Position numbers and translations under genes: made by a program. A stretch of DNA of 64,000 nucleotides from contig NZ_BMBP01000003.1 of NCBI RefSeq assembly GCF_014634745.1, positions 124,001-188,000 of the forward strand. Reading direction: 5' to 3'. The first letter of the stretch is position 1; each line of letters opens with the position of its first letter. The stretch is from Leuconostoc pseudomesenteroides KCTC 3652. Lineage in GTDB: Bacteria > Bacillota > Bacilli > Lactobacillales > Lactobacillaceae. Below are positions 1 through 9,905 of the stretch, one piece after another. The notes beneath the pieces are model-generated. The model was given only the letters and a program-made list of their open reading frames with translations. It was not told the DNA's origin and searched no databases.

Positions 1-1143
1 GACACCAGCCTGTCGTAACCGGCTAAGAATATCTGATGTCTTGGGTAGCGTCACCTCTTTTTGATTATTTGGCACTGGCACACCCAATTCGTTTAACGAG
101 TATGTGCTAATCAAGTTACCATGATTGTCTAAGGTCATGTGGATTGCGCCACTTTCAGATTGATAATATACCGGCATCCCCTCAACAAAGGTCCGATAAG
201 TAACGTTTTTGCCGTCATTACGGCTTTCATAAAAACGTGTGTCTGTTAAGTTAAGCTGCAACAAATTAATCTGAGAAAAACCAATGTTTAATCTAGCAGC
301 ATAAGTTTTATCTAATTTACCATCAGCCTTGTTGTCTTTAAACGTAACCGTATCAAGATCTGGATCATAAGTTACTTGCTGGTCGCTAAACTTATTCGTA
401 TAAATAACTTTATTGCCATCTGTTGTTGTTGTTAATTGGTTCGTTGTGCCTAATAGTGTTGACACATACGTCGTTGGATCACGATGATTCACCAAATAAG
501 AATAAACAGGTAATTTGATATTTTTTGGAAAATTTAGTCGCACACGATGGTTTAAAGATTTAAAATTAACGGTCAGTGATTTAGGCAACTTTTCGGCTAC
601 TTCCCACATCTTGGTCGTATTAATTTTACTCAAGCTCACCGTGACCATCGTCTTGGTTTGGGTATTTATAAAGTAAGCCAGATTAGATTTATCAAGCGGT
701 AATACAAAGTAATCAAAATTAAAGCCCTTAATCGCCGCGATATTTTGATTATATCGTGCATTGAAGTAGTCAATAGGTACCACATCCGGATAGCGATATA
801 CGGCAGATTGCTTTTTGCTTATGGCAGCAATAATTGTCGCATTTGAAACCTTTTTCTGATGAGGATTTTTAATATCGGCAGATGTCAAATAACCACGCAT
901 TGTTTTGATTTGCTGGTTATCAGCGTGCATCACCATATTTTGAGTGCCATATTTGTCATTGATAATATAGTTTGTAGGTCTAAACGCCGTCACAGACTGT
1001 TGATCCTGCTGATTAGAAGAACTCACATTTTGTTGTTGTCCAATGGACATAAAAACAAATGCTGTCAACACGATCGAAATTAAAATAGTTATTGTCAGTA
1101 TGACATTCAGCGTGATTCCTTGCACAGATCGATTATTCCGCAT
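1..1143 (-). CDS. yycH: YycH, WalK regulatory partner (3' end outside window)
   Basis: The reading frame is open for 381 codons from an ATG at 1143 to the window edge, so the C-terminus is missing (family members are about 440 aa). One N-terminal membrane segment lies at about residues 10-33 ([20 protein letters not shown]), followed by a long extracytoplasmic domain. That layout, and the position directly behind walRK with a start that overlaps the walK stop by 11 bp, is the standard position of YycH. In Bacillus-type bacteria YycH is a membrane-anchored extracellular protein that, with YycI, modulates the WalK sensor kinase. The name rests on synteny and topology more than on recognised residues. 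Confidence 0.85.
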   Translation of the reverse strand, partial: MRNNRSVQGITLNVILTITILISIVLTAFVFMSIGQQQNVSSSNQQDQQSVTAFRPTNYIINDKYGTQNMVMHADNQQIKTMRGYLTSADIKNPHQKKVSNATIIAAISKKQSAVYRYPDVVPIDYFNARYNQNIAAIKGFNFDYFVLPLDKSNLAYFINTQTKTMVTVSLSKINTTKMWEVAEKLPKSLTVNFKSLNHRVRLNFPKNIKLPVYSYLVNHRDPTTYVSTLLGTTNQLTTTTDGNKVIYTNKFSDQQVTYDPDLDTVTFKDNKADGKLDKTYAARLNIGFSQINLLQLNLTDTRFYESRNDGKNVTYRTFVEGMPVYYQSESGAIHMTLDNHGNLISTYSLNELGVPVPNNQKEVTLPKTSDILSRLRQAGV

Positions 1144-2998
1144 CCCAATCGTCCTCCGGCACTTCATCCACATAGGCTAGAGAAATATAGAACGTCGAGC
1201 CTTTGTTTTCAACAGAATCAACCCAAATTCGACCATTGAATTTTTCAACAACTTCCTTAGAAATTGCCAGTCCTAAGCCAGTTCCTCCTTGAGCACGCGA
1301 ACGAGATTTGTCCACTCGGAAGAACCTGTTAAAAATGTTGTCCAAATCCTTGCGCGGAATACCCAATCCTTGATCTGAAATACTCAAAATAGCACGTGTT
1401 TTAGTCTTTATTAAACGTGCTGTGATTGTGCCACCATCTGGCGAGTATTTCACAGCATTATTCATGATATTGTCTAGTACTTGCGTAAACTTATCTGGAT
1501 CCACTTCAACCCAAACATCTTCTTTCGTAAATTCACGTAAAATATTGTATCGCTTTGACGGTGATTCATCATTTTTAGCATCGTTTTCCAAGATCATATC
1601 AAAACGATTCAGCACAAAGTTAAACAAGCTATTTAAATTAATGACTTCTAATTTAACATCCATCGTGCCCTGATCAAGTCTTGATAATTCAAGCAAATCA
1701 TTAATCATACGAATCATACGTTGCGTTTCATCTTGCACAACACCCAAAAAATTCTGCGCCATGTCAGGATCATTAATTGCCCCTTCAGCAAGTGCGTCCA
1801 CATACGAACGAACAGAGGTTAACGGTGTTCGTAATTCGTGAGACACGTTAGAGACAAACATTCGCCGTTCAGAATCGATACGTTGTTGTTCAGTAATGTT
1901 ATGTAAAACCACCACTAGTCCAGAAATGAAACCAGATTGGCGCTTAATCAATGATACATAGGCTTGTACCAATAAATCTTTACTATCGTCAGATAAATCA
2001 ACCCGAAAATCATCTAGGTTTTCAAGCATTTCACGTAATGTGCGCTTATTTTTCAGATGTAGTAAATCAATAACATTTTTGCCTAAAGCTTCTTCACGAT
2101 CAACACCAACAAAATCAGCTGCAGCTTGGTTAATAATGGTCACTTCGCCTCGTCGATTAGCTGCTAAAACACCATCAGCCATGTGTGTCAAAACCGAATC
2201 CAAACGGTTGCGTTCCGCGTTCACCGTTTCCGTCGATTCTTCAATACGCATTGAAAGTTCATTCACTGACATCGCTAATTGACTCAATTCATCAGAACCA
2301 TAAATGTGGTTGACCATTGAATAGTCACCGTCAGCAATTTTGGTTGTCTGTTCATTAATTTGCTCAATTGGTCGTGTTAGCGTTCGCGCCAAAAAGAGAG
2401 CTAACGCAATACTAGCAATCAGCGCAACTAACCCGGCAATAATAAACAACTTCATAACGTTGTTTATGTTTTTATAGACTGGTGAAAGACTTGCTTTCAC
2501 CACAATCACACCGGGTATATCCTTGAGCCGACCATTAGTCGCACCAAGCGGTGTCGTCATCAACTCTTTACGATCACCACCTTCATTAATGGTACGCGTT
2601 TGCAAATAGGATTGATCACCAGCCAATGCTTTTTGAGCGTTAATATCAGTCGTTTTTTGTCCAATCGTTTGTTGCCCAGAGACAGAAATTGTGCCCCGGA
2701 TAGTTCCAGTTTTGTCAATAACTTGCGCTTCTTGTATGTTTGTATTGTTTAGTCCTGACAAAACATCCTGAATTTGATGGTTACCAGTATCTGTATCTTT
2801 GTCGCGGAGCGCTGTTGTGATTTGATCCGTCAAATATTTTGGGAGGGTAATTTGCTGCTGAAAAGTCGCCAAATTTTGCTGTTCCATTTGCCGTACGAAA
2901 AACGCACCCAGTAATTCGAGTGCGATAATCATTAGCAACACGAATACGAGTGCAATACGAAAGCGAATAGATTGAAAAAATTTAGTCATTGCTGTCAT
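1133..2998 (-). CDS. walK: WalK (YycG/VicK) sensor histidine kinase
   Basis: Membrane sensor kinase of the essential cell-wall two-component system, 621 aa. It has TM1 at about 14-35, an extracellular sensor domain at 36-180, TM2 at 183-205, a HAMP domain at about 205-258, a PAS domain at about 265-370, and a HisKA domain whose phospho-accepting His387 lies in SHELRTP. The HATPase domain shows the N-box (DNIMNNAVKYSP), the G1 box (DQGLGIP) and the G2 box (GGTGLGLAIS). It lies 64 bp behind walR and overlaps yycH. WalK phosphorylates WalR, which controls peptidoglycan hydrolases in Firmicutes. An in-frame ATG three codons downstream is an alternative start. Confidence 0.97.
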   Translation of the reverse strand: MTAMTKFFQSIRFRIALVFVLLMIIALELLGAFFVRQMEQQNLATFQQQITLPKYLTDQITTALRDKDTDTGNHQIQDVLSGLNNTNIQEAQVIDKTGTIRGTISVSGQQTIGQKTTDINAQKALAGDQSYLQTRTINEGGDRKELMTTPLGATNGRLKDIPGVIVVKASLSPVYKNINNVMKLFIIAGLVALIASIALALFLARTLTRPIEQINEQTTKIADGDYSMVNHIYGSDELSQLAMSVNELSMRIEESTETVNAERNRLDSVLTHMADGVLAANRRGEVTIINQAAADFVGVDREEALGKNVIDLLHLKNKRTLREMLENLDDFRVDLSDDSKDLLVQAYVSLIKRQSGFISGLVVVLHNITEQQRIDSERRMFVSNVSHELRTPLTSVRSYVDALAEGAINDPDMAQNFLGVVQDETQRMIRMINDLLELSRLDQGTMDVKLEVINLNSLFNFVLNRFDMILENDAKNDESPSKRYNILREFTKEDVWVEVDPDKFTQVLDNIMNNAVKYSPDGGTITARLIKTKTRAILSISDQGLGIPRKDLDNIFNRFFRVDKSRSRAQGGTGLGLAISKEVVEKFNGRIWVDSVENKGSTFYISLAYVDEVPEDDWDAE

Positions 2999-3062
2999 GT
3001 CAGTTATGCTCAGCTGAGAGCTGCGATCTCCCTAATTATGTATGCGGTCTAGCCGCTTATTC

Positions 3063-3770
3063 TTACTCTTCTGATGGGCGCAAATAATAGCCAACACCAC
3101 GTCGAGTGGCTAGCCAATTAGGATGGCTGGGATTATCTTCGATTTTTTCACGCAAGCGACGCACGGTAACATCAACTGTGCGAACATCCCCAAAATAGTC
3201 ATAGCCCCACACTTGTTGTAGCAAATGTTCACGCGTCATAACTTGACCAATATGTTGTGCCAAATAGTAAAGCAATTCAAATTCACGGTGAGTCAATTCA
3301 ATATCAGCGCCGTTTTTAGAAACCATATAGGCTTGCGGATGAATAGTCAAATCCCCCAAGTGAATGTCTTCCGTACTATTAAATGATTCTTCTGTACTTT
3401 GAGCAACTGATTTACGACTACGTAAATTAGCTTTCACACGTGCTACAAGTTCACGGTTAGAAAAAGGTTTAGTCACATAATCGTCAGCGCCCATTTCAAG
3501 TCCTAGGACTTTGTCAATTTCACTATCTTTAGCCGTTACCATGATGACTGGAATGTCTGATTTTGATCGAATTTGGCGCAATACCTCGATGCCATCGACT
3601 TCTGGTAACATTTGATCAAGCAAAACAAGATCAGGATTTTCATCGTTATACATGTCCAACGCTTCACGTCCGTCAGCCGCTGTCACAACATCGTAGCCTT
3701 CTTTTGTTAAATTAAATTTGATAATATCTGAAATTGGCTTTTCATCGTCTACAACTAAAACTTTACTCAT
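3063..3770 (-). CDS. walR: WalR (YycF/VicR) response regulator
   Basis: OmpR-family response regulator, 235 aa. The receiver domain (about 1-120) has the acidic pair D8/D9, the phosphorylation site D52 in LVLLDQMLP, and a conserved lysine in VTKPFS. The winged-helix DNA-binding domain (about 135-232) contains [13 protein letters not shown] and [25 protein letters not shown], typical of this subfamily. An AGGAG Shine-Dalgarno precedes the ATG. It is the first gene of walR-walK-yycH. It acts in the cytoplasm as the partner of WalK and is expected to control cell-wall remodelling genes. Confidence 0.98.
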   Translation of the reverse strand: MSKVLVVDDEKPISDIIKFNLTKEGYDVVTAADGREALDMYNDENPDLVLLDQMLPEVDGIEVLRQIRSKSDIPVIMVTAKDSEIDKVLGLEMGADDYVTKPFSNRELVARVKANLRSRKSVAQSTEESFNSTEDIHLGDLTIHPQAYMVSKNGADIELTHREFELLYYLAQHIGQVMTREHLLQQVWGYDYFGDVRTVDVTVRRLREKIEDNPSHPNWLATRRGVGYYLRPSEE

Positions 3771-3806
3771 GCAGAACTCCTATCATAATAAGTGTATTCT
3801 AAGTAC

Positions 3807-3815
3807 ATTATAACA
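3807..3815 (-). promoter_or_regulatory. Extended -10 promoter candidate for walR
   Basis: On the minus strand the 230-bp gap before walR contains TGTTATAAT, a perfect extended -10 (TGnTATAAT), about 40 bp upstream of the start codon. No good -35 was found. The rest of the gap between prs and walR holds the prs terminator and nothing else I recognise. Confidence 0.4.
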
Positions 3816-3952
3816 TTTTCAACAGCTAAATGTGTTTATCGTTGATATGTCCTACATTATAAACAAGCTTGTCATTACTATAAAGCAATCATGATAACCT
3901 TAAATGCCCACATTTGGTCCAAATAGTAACACTATTATCGCAAATTCACGCT

Positions 3953-3984
3953 GATAAAAAAAACCAATCACATCAAATGATTGG
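3953..3984 (-). terminator. Rho-independent terminator of prs
   Basis: The minus strand reads ACCAATCA, a 7-nt loop, then TGATTGGT followed by a run of T, 17 bp after the prs stop codon. Confidence 0.85.
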
Positions 3985-4001
3985 TAAACTTGAGACAGAA
4001 C

Positions 4002-4982
4002 TTAATGGCTTCTGCGATGGAAACGTGTTTTGAAAAGAGAACTGATTGCTTCATTGTTACTAATACGACGAATCGCTTCGCCGATTAATTCACCAACGGA
4101 AACAATTTCTAGTTTTTCAAACTTCTTTTCTTCCGGTAAATTAATTGAGTCTGTCAAAATAACCTTTGTGAATACTGAATTTTGTAGGCGTTCCACTGCT
4201 GGACCTGAAAATACAGCATGCGATGCCACAACATACACTTCTTTAGCACCATGCGCCATAATTAGCTGTGCACCCTGTGTAATGGTTCCTGCGGTATCAA
4301 TCATGTCATCAATCATGATTGCCGTTTTTCCTGCGACATCACCAACAATGCTGCCAATTTCAGCAACATTTGGCTTTGGGCGGCGTTTATCAATTACTGC
4401 CACCGGTGATTCTAATCCCAGCATGTTATTAAGGTTACGCGCACGCGTCATACCACCATGATCTGGTGACACAACCACCGCATTTTGCTTGTTGGCTATT
4501 CCTGATTCAATCAAATAATCGGCTAATAGCGGTGCCCCTTGCAAATGATCCATTGGAATATCAAAAAATCCTTGAATTTGGGCAGCATGTAAGTCAAGTG
4601 CCAGCACACGCGTTGCGCCAGCACGTTCCAGCATATTAGCGACAAGCTTGGCAGTAATCGGTTCGCGAGAACGTGCTTTACGGTCTTGACGGGCATAACC
4701 ATAGTAAGGTAATACAACATTAATTTGATTAGCGCTGGCTCGACGCAAAGCATCGATCATAATCAACAACTCCATCAAATTATCATTGACAGGCGCAGAA
4801 GTGGACTGAATCACGAATACATTATCACCACGAATACTTTCTTCAATGTTAATTTGTACTTCACCGTCAGCAAAGCGTTTAACAGAAATTTCACTCAACG
4901 GCACGCCTACTGAATCGGCGATTTTTTGAGCAAGTGGCTCATTTGAACTCAACGAAAAAAGTTTCAATTTAGGTTCCGGCAT
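4002..4982 (-). CDS. prs: Ribose-phosphate pyrophosphokinase
   Basis: Makes PRPP from ribose 5-phosphate and ATP in the cytoplasm, feeding purine, pyrimidine, NAD, histidine and tryptophan synthesis. Length is 326 aa from the ATG at 4982. I chose this over an upstream TTG because TTTGGAG sits 7 nt before the ATG. Family motifs include the ATP loop (YGYARQDRK), the metal-binding segment ([12 protein letters not shown]), the flexible-loop region ([12 protein letters not shown]) and the PRPP-binding motif ([13 protein letters not shown], seen as [12 protein letters not shown]). Monocistronic between walR and tpx, with its own terminator. Confidence 0.97.
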   Translation of the reverse strand: MPEPKLKLFSLSSNEPLAQKIADSVGVPLSEISVKRFADGEVQINIEESIRGDNVFVIQSTSAPVNDNLMELLIMIDALRRASANQINVVLPYYGYARQDRKARSREPITAKLVANMLERAGATRVLALDLHAAQIQGFFDIPMDHLQGAPLLADYLIESGIANKQNAVVVSPDHGGMTRARNLNNMLGLESPVAVIDKRRPKPNVAEIGSIVGDVAGKTAIMIDDMIDTAGTITQGAQLIMAHGAKEVYVVASHAVFSGPAVERLQNSVFTKVILTDSINLPEEKKFEKLEIVSVGELIGEAIRRISNNEAISSLFKTRFHRRSH

Positions 4983-5092
4983 GTCTAACTCCAAATTTTT
5001 ATAGGTAAAATATCACTACTACACCCATTCTATCAAAAAAAACGTCTTAAATACATAGCTAACCGAATTTTAAAATCAGTTGATTACCCCAC

Positions 5093-5124
5093 AATAAAAC
5101 GACCACAGGTGAAACTGTAATCGT
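5093..5124 (-). terminator. Rho-independent terminator of tpx
   Basis: The minus strand reads ACGATTACAG, loop TTTCAC, CTGTGGTCGT (10 bp with two wobble pairs), then TTTATT, just after the tpx stop. Confidence 0.75.
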
Positions 5125-5142
5125 TCATTCAAATGACTATCT

Positions 5143-5643
5143 TTATGCTTCTAAAGCTTTTGATAGGGCTTTCAAAGCGTCATCATAGTCTGGCTCTTCA
5201 GATATTTCTGGTACGATTTGTGCATAAATCACAGTCCCTGTTGCATCCAAAATATAAACAGAACGTGTATCAAAGCCAGTGTCCGGTACATATAATTTTG
5301 TTGCATAGCCAAATGATTCTTGTTCATCCGACAACATTCTCAAATTATGCACGCCTTCCGCAGCACACCAATCGCGTTGTTCTGAAACTGTGTTTGTTGA
5401 TACAGTGATGAAATTAACACCATCGAATTGATCAACAGTTTGATTAAAATGGCGTGTTTGCAATGAACATGTATCAGTATTCAGGTCTGGTACAACAGAA
5501 ATAAGTGTGACTTTACCTAGTAAGTCAGCTGTTTTAACCTTTTCACCTGATTGGTCTAACAACTTGAAGTGTGGCATTGCCTCACCAACTTTTGTTGGTT
5601 CCCCTTCTAATTCAACTTCTTTTCCACTTAATGTAACTTTCAT
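5143..5643 (-). CDS. tpx: Thiol peroxidase (Tpx, atypical 2-Cys peroxiredoxin)
   Basis: Reduces hydrogen peroxide and organic peroxides using thioredoxin, in the cytoplasm. Length 166 aa, normal for the family. The peroxidatic cysteine is C59 in the VPDLNTDTCSLQTRHF segment and the resolving cysteine is C93 in EQRDWCAAEG, the pair expected of atypical 2-Cys Tpx enzymes. A GGAGG Shine-Dalgarno precedes the ATG. It is transcribed alone, with its own terminator. Leuconostoc lacks haem catalase in most strains, so peroxide removal by Tpx is probably important (inference). Confidence 0.95.
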   Translation of the reverse strand: MKVTLSGKEVELEGEPTKVGEAMPHFKLLDQSGEKVKTADLLGKVTLISVVPDLNTDTCSLQTRHFNQTVDQFDGVNFITVSTNTVSEQRDWCAAEGVHNLRMLSDEQESFGYATKLYVPDTGFDTRSVYILDATGTVIYAQIVPEISEEPDYDDALKALSKALEA

Positions 5644-5687
5644 CTTCTGCCTCCTTGGCTTATATCAGTAATCATTTTTAGATGGCA

Positions 5688-6503
5688 CTATTTTAGAACA
5701 TACTTCTCAAGTGCTCTTGCAACGCCGGATTCATTATTGGACACTGTCTCAACATCAGCAATGTCTTTAATCTTTTTAATGGCGTTACCCATCGCAACGC
5801 CCAGACCAGCAACTTCGATCATTGAAAAATCATTTTCTTGATCGCCGATTGCCATTGTATCTTTAATATCAATATTAAGAGACTGTGCAAGTGCGGCTAA
5901 GGCATTTCCTTTTGAAGCTTTCTGATTGATAAATTCCAAATTATTTGCCGTTGATCGAATGACGGAAACTGCTTCAGTAATCGCTGTTGGAATTAATGCC
6001 TGAACACGGTCTAATGCATCAGCCTCATCGTTAGCAATGCCTTTAATGATTTCAACTTCTGCCAAATCCTTAACATCATCAACGACATGGAGTGGTAATT
6101 TGACTAAAGCATTTTCAAAGCTTGCCCAACGGTGAACCAAATGGTTGGTCGTATAAGCAGCATTTTGACTTTCTGCCTGAATATAGGTAGTTTGTTCGCG
6201 CATGAAATCATTAATTTGCTGATATTCTGATAAACGCAGTGCCGCCTGAAAGAGAATACGAGAACCATCAGCAGTTTGCATTAAACCACCATTGTGTGTA
6301 ATGACAAATTGCTCACTGCCAGCAATCTCTAGTTGATCTAAAATATCTTGCACACCTGGTAGGGGACGTCCCGTTGTAATCACGATTTTAACGCCTTGTG
6401 CCATGGCTGCTTGAATAGCTGACTTCACGTCAGGGGTAATTTGTCGATCATCGTTTAATAGCGTGCCATCAATATCAATGGACACAATTTTTATTTCTGA
6501 CAT
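5688..6503 (-). CDS. Cof-type HAD-IIB sugar-phosphate phosphatase
   Basis: Cytoplasmic haloacid-dehalogenase phosphatase of the Cof/YidA group, 271 aa. Motif I is SIDIDGTLL (nucleophile D10, acid/base D12), motif II is in VITTGRP, motif III is the lysine near LEFINQKASKGNAL, and motif IV is AIGDQENDFSM. The C2-type cap domain occupies roughly 80-190. Substrate cannot be told from sequence; relatives hydrolyse a range of sugar phosphates and FMN/PLP. It is separate from its neighbours by short gaps and has a GGAGC Shine-Dalgarno. Confidence 0.92.
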   Translation of the reverse strand: MSEIKIVSIDIDGTLLNDDRQITPDVKSAIQAAMAQGVKIVITTGRPLPGVQDILDQLEIAGSEQFVITHNGGLMQTADGSRILFQAALRLSEYQQINDFMREQTTYIQAESQNAAYTTNHLVHRWASFENALVKLPLHVVDDVKDLAEVEIIKGIANDEADALDRVQALIPTAITEAVSVIRSTANNLEFINQKASKGNALAALAQSLNIDIKDTMAIGDQENDFSMIEVAGLGVAMGNAIKKIKDIADVETVSNNESGVARALEKYVLK

Positions 6504-6582
6504 GTCTGAGCTCCAATTTTATTGTAACTACATTATAGCAAAAAGTAATCGCTTTCAAAACATTGATTGTTATTTTTATCAA

Positions 6583-7815
6583 TTAAACGGTTCTTTTCTC
6601 ACGCAACATCACAACAGATAAATACGTAAACCAAATGCTGATGCCAGTAGCAATCAGTAAAATCATTGCGGCGCCAATATTGCCGATAAACGCAGAAACA
6701 CTAACGATAGCAGACGAAATAATAAAACCAACTGGTCGCATTGCAGCACTGAAGCCACTATAAGTGCCAATTTTTTGCTGGTTCATCATTTCCGCACGCA
6801 ACGATTGCTGTGCCGGTGTCACAATCATTTCCCCTAGTGTCAGAAAAATTGCCACCAAAAATAGTGGCCAAAAATCATTCAATAGAAATGATAGTGCAAA
6901 ACCTGCGCCTTGCATCGCAGTCCCTACGGCAGTTGCTTTCATGTTTGACCACTTCTGAAAGAGTTTGGTCATGGTTCCCATCAATAACACAATCATCAAG
7001 GTATTGGTTACAGTAATTACAGAAAGCATGCGTTGACCAAAAATTGTTACCCCAAATAGCGTTGTATTGTGGAAACTCTGTCCTAAGTGCGCCGCTAAAT
7101 AATAATCTGGTGACGAAAAAATGACCGTCGCTCCAACAGCAGCAATCATAAACTTAAGATAACGTTTATCAGCAAAAACTTCTCGATAACTTTTAACTAC
7201 TGACCAGACTGATTGACCATGCACGGTTCGCTTTGAAGCAGGAAATGTTTCAGTAATCCATATGACAACAATGACCAAACTCAATAGCGCCCCTAATGCT
7301 GTGCCCAGAAGCAGCTCGAATCGGGCTGTTTTGAAAAACCAGCCGCCCAAAGCCGCTCCAATCATGACCGCCAAATTAATGACCCAATAAATCATGGCAT
7401 AGATGAATTTACGATTTTGTAATGTTGATACATCAATCATCATTGCTTCTTCGGCAGGTGAGGCAAAGCTAATACCCAAAGTCGCCATTAAAAAACCAAA
7501 AAACGTTAAATATGGATTAATATATAATGGTGAATTCATGGCAGCTGCTAGAATATAGCCAACCGTCATAACCGCAATGCCACCAATCATCACTCGTTTT
7601 CTGCCCCAAGTATCAGCCAAATGACCACCATATAGACCAGCTATAAAGCCTGCCACTTGGACTGCCACTAATAATATCCCAGTTACAAACGGACCGAAAT
7701 AATCTACATAATATATTGTCATATTTGGGCCCACTGAAGAACCAATTGCAATTGTGATAAACATCATCACGATTCGCAATTGAATATTGCGATCTAACTT
7801 AAAAAAATCAGACAT
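6583..7815 (-). CDS. MFS transporter, drug-efflux-like
   Basis: Twelve-TM major facilitator protein, 410 aa from the ATG at 7815. That start has GGGAG five bases upstream; an upstream GTG at 7845 would add ten residues that encode the Shine-Dalgarno itself, so it is rejected. The MFS loop 2-3 motif is seen as GGHLADTWGRKRVM and its partial repeat lies in the second half. It resembles proton-coupled efflux pumps of the YttB/MdtG kind. Substrate unknown. No regulator adjoins it. Confidence 0.88.
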   Translation of the reverse strand: MSDFFKLDRNIQLRIVMMFITIAIGSSVGPNMTIYYVDYFGPFVTGILLVAVQVAGFIAGLYGGHLADTWGRKRVMIGGIAVMTVGYILAAAMNSPLYINPYLTFFGFLMATLGISFASPAEEAMMIDVSTLQNRKFIYAMIYWVINLAVMIGAALGGWFFKTARFELLLGTALGALLSLVIVVIWITETFPASKRTVHGQSVWSVVKSYREVFADKRYLKFMIAAVGATVIFSSPDYYLAAHLGQSFHNTTLFGVTIFGQRMLSVITVTNTLMIVLLMGTMTKLFQKWSNMKATAVGTAMQGAGFALSFLLNDFWPLFLVAIFLTLGEMIVTPAQQSLRAEMMNQQKIGTYSGFSAAMRPVGFIISSAIVSVSAFIGNIGAAMILLIATGISIWFTYLSVVMLREKRTV

Positions 7816-7878
7816 AGTTTCTCCCTCGAGCCTGTGAGTTATCACCAGACAATTTATAATTAAAATAATAAAAACAAA

Positions 7879-8400
7879 TTATATCATATTAAGGGCTATG
7901 CGCTGTGCTTTTATTAGAATATCGTCGTCTAAATAATCAGGGTCACTGCTTATCCTTTGTGCGGCAGGAATTGATAGCCAAGTCACTTGCTCAACTTCAG
8001 AAGTCTGAATCTTCAAGCTGTCCAATGGCTGATTAATTCGGGTAACATACAAGTCATCGAACCAATCTTTTTCCCAACTAGTTCGGATTCTTTCAAAGTG
8101 AGTTGCTTGTGCGCCTAATTCTTCGACGACCTCTCGTTGAATACCCTCTAATGATGTTTCTCCTTGCAGAACTGACCCACCGGTCGCCAAAACCCAGCCA
8201 CCTGGTAATGCCATTTTTTTAAACGATCGCTGCTGAACTAGTAACTCTCCGTCTTGATTAAAAACAAGCGCATTAGCAACCATATGATATTCTCCTTGCG
8301 CTAGCGGTTCCCCTCGTCGATGTGTTCGCCCAGTTAATTGTCGTTGGCGGGTATAAACGTCCCACAACTCACCCAATTTATCGGCACGTTGATCACTCAT
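7879..8400 (-). CDS. Nudix hydrolase
   Basis: 173 aa. The complete Nudix box (G-x5-E-x7-REVVEELG) spans about residues 85-107 and includes GSVLQGE and REVVEELG. Nudix enzymes hydrolyse nucleoside-diphosphate derivatives. The N-terminal part (DKLGELWDVYTRQRQLTGRTHRRGE region) resembles the isopentenyl-diphosphate-isomerase-like subgroup, but it lacks enough specific residues to claim that activity. The start overlaps the end of the upstream HAD gene by 8 bp, so the PHP-HAD-Nudix group is probably one operon, perhaps a house-cleaning unit (inference). Confidence 0.9.
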   Translation of the reverse strand: MSDQRADKLGELWDVYTRQRQLTGRTHRRGEPLAQGEYHMVANALVFNQDGELLVQQRSFKKMALPGGWVLATGGSVLQGETSLEGIQREVVEELGAQATHFERIRTSWEKDWFDDLYVTRINQPLDSLKIQTSEVEQVTWLSIPAAQRISSDPDYLDDDILIKAQRIALNMI

Positions 8401-9049
8401 TGATAATTATCTCCGTTAATTGTTTTGCGTCACTAATCAGATAATTAGGTCGAGATTTTTCTAAAATCGCCTGGTCATGTGATCCCCACGTAACTGCAAT
8501 TGTATCAATTCCAGCCGCATTACCAGCGTCAATATCAAAAGTTGCATCACCTATCATCACAGCTTGCCTGTAATCAATATTGTGCTCCCTCATAGCTTGT
8601 AATAAACCACCCGGTAGTGGCTTAAATGCAACGACACGATCCGAACCATAAATGTCGCTAAAATATTGGTTAATGTCCAGAATCGCTAGATTACGTTGCG
8701 CTACGGCAGACTTTTTGCTGGTCATAATAAACAACTCAACACCAGCAGTTTGGAGTTGTGCTAATGCCGATGCAATTCCTGGAAATGCTGTTATAGTGTC
8801 TTCAGATTCGCCATTTTGATAGGCAGCACGAAAATACGTATATAATATCTGCAATTCTGACGAATTTAAATCTTTTGCACCTAATTTTGAAAATGATGTT
8901 TCAATTGGAACGCCTTGATAATGGACAATATCTTGCGCGTCGGGTACAGGTAAATTAGCTTGTTTAAAGGCCTGTTGTGTTGCCAATACAGATAATTTTT
9001 CGGTATTTGCTAAAGTACCGTCAAAGTCAAAGAATGCTGCTTTTTTCAT
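8393..9049 (-). CDS. HAD-IA phosphatase (phosphoglycolate-phosphatase/beta-PGM-like)
   Basis: 218 aa. Motif I is AFFDFDGTLANTE (nucleophile D8, acid/base D10), motif II is IMTSKKSAVA, and motif IV is VMIGDATFDIDAG. A helical C1 cap lies between about 15 and 80. It probably hydrolyses a small phosphate ester in the cytoplasm; substrate unknown. It overlaps both neighbours: ATGA with the PHP gene upstream and 8 bp with the Nudix gene downstream, which indicates translational coupling. Confidence 0.92.
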   Translation of the reverse strand: MKKAAFFDFDGTLANTEKLSVLATQQAFKQANLPVPDAQDIVHYQGVPIETSFSKLGAKDLNSSELQILYTYFRAAYQNGESEDTITAFPGIASALAQLQTAGVELFIMTSKKSAVAQRNLAILDINQYFSDIYGSDRVVAFKPLPGGLLQAMREHNIDYRQAVMIGDATFDIDAGNAAGIDTIAVTWGSHDQAILEKSRPNYLISDAKQLTEIIINE

Positions 9050-9855
9050 TTGATAACCTCTTCTATTTCATTGAAAAACTGACCCACCTCACTGACACTG
9101 TGGGCATGAGAACTATAAATCACTTCAATCCCCATATCAAAAGCTGAAGCAGCTACTTCCAGCGCTGGATAAGTATCTCCATAACCCACATCATTGAAGC
9201 CAGCAGCATTAATTTCCAACTGGTAGCCACGCGTCATCATCATTTGAAATATATCACCTATCTGCTTGTAAATATTGTCATCAAAATCAGGCAGATTCAA
9301 TGTCTTTTGGAAACGCTTAATAATCCCAAAATCACCAATTCGAATGGGTTTGTTGACACCAAGGATTGCTTCAATACTCTGAGCCATCAATGCAAAATAA
9401 CGTTGATAGAACTCTTGAGGTGTTGTTAGCGTTGTTGCAAAATATTTTTTAATGATATCAATATCATCAATACGCCGTAATATACCCATATCATCTGGTA
9501 TAAAATGCACTGACAAAATTACCTCATCAACCCAATCTATTTGCGAACGCAAGAACTGACGCATCTGGTTTTCATAAGGCGAAAAATAATTGATCTCAAA
9601 AGCACGTTTAATAACGATTTGGTTCTGATACTGATCAACTACTCGATCCACTTCTAATTTGTAAGTTGACAAATCATCTGACGTGAGACCTGGATGTGGT
9701 TGGATTACATTTGCTTCATCTGGTAAAGGCGCCATTTCAGCGATGGTATATTCTTTAAATCCGAGTGAAATTGCACGTTCGATTAAATCGTCTAAGCTAT
9801 CTTGGCTTTCATAATCTAAATTAGGAACGTGTGTCAAGCCGTCTTTTTTTAACAT
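9046..9855 (-). CDS. PHP-domain protein, histidinol-phosphatase-like, with altered metal site
   Basis: 269 aa, the size and layout of HisK/HisJ PHP phosphatases. Recognisable segments are the N-terminal KKDGLTH, the SVHF segment at about residue 135, and the C-terminal SSHAHSVSEVG. The first metal motif should read DGHTH but reads DGLTH, and the next ligand, normally a TEH-like motif, reads AEM (EYTIAEMAPLPDE). Two metal ligands are thus replaced, so ordinary tri-metal phosphatase activity is doubtful. No his genes are nearby. AAGGTG precedes the ATG. First gene of the PHP-HAD-Nudix operon. Confidence 0.85.
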   Translation of the reverse strand: MLKKDGLTHVPNLDYESQDSLDDLIERAISLGFKEYTIAEMAPLPDEANVIQPHPGLTSDDLSTYKLEVDRVVDQYQNQIVIKRAFEINYFSPYENQMRQFLRSQIDWVDEVILSVHFIPDDMGILRRIDDIDIIKKYFATTLTTPQEFYQRYFALMAQSIEAILGVNKPIRIGDFGIIKRFQKTLNLPDFDDNIYKQIGDIFQMMMTRGYQLEINAAGFNDVGYGDTYPALEVAASAFDMGIEVIYSSHAHSVSEVGQFFNEIEEVIK

Positions 9856-9905
9856 GATTTTTCACCTTAATTTTACTCAATACAACCATTCTACATATTT
9901 ACAAA

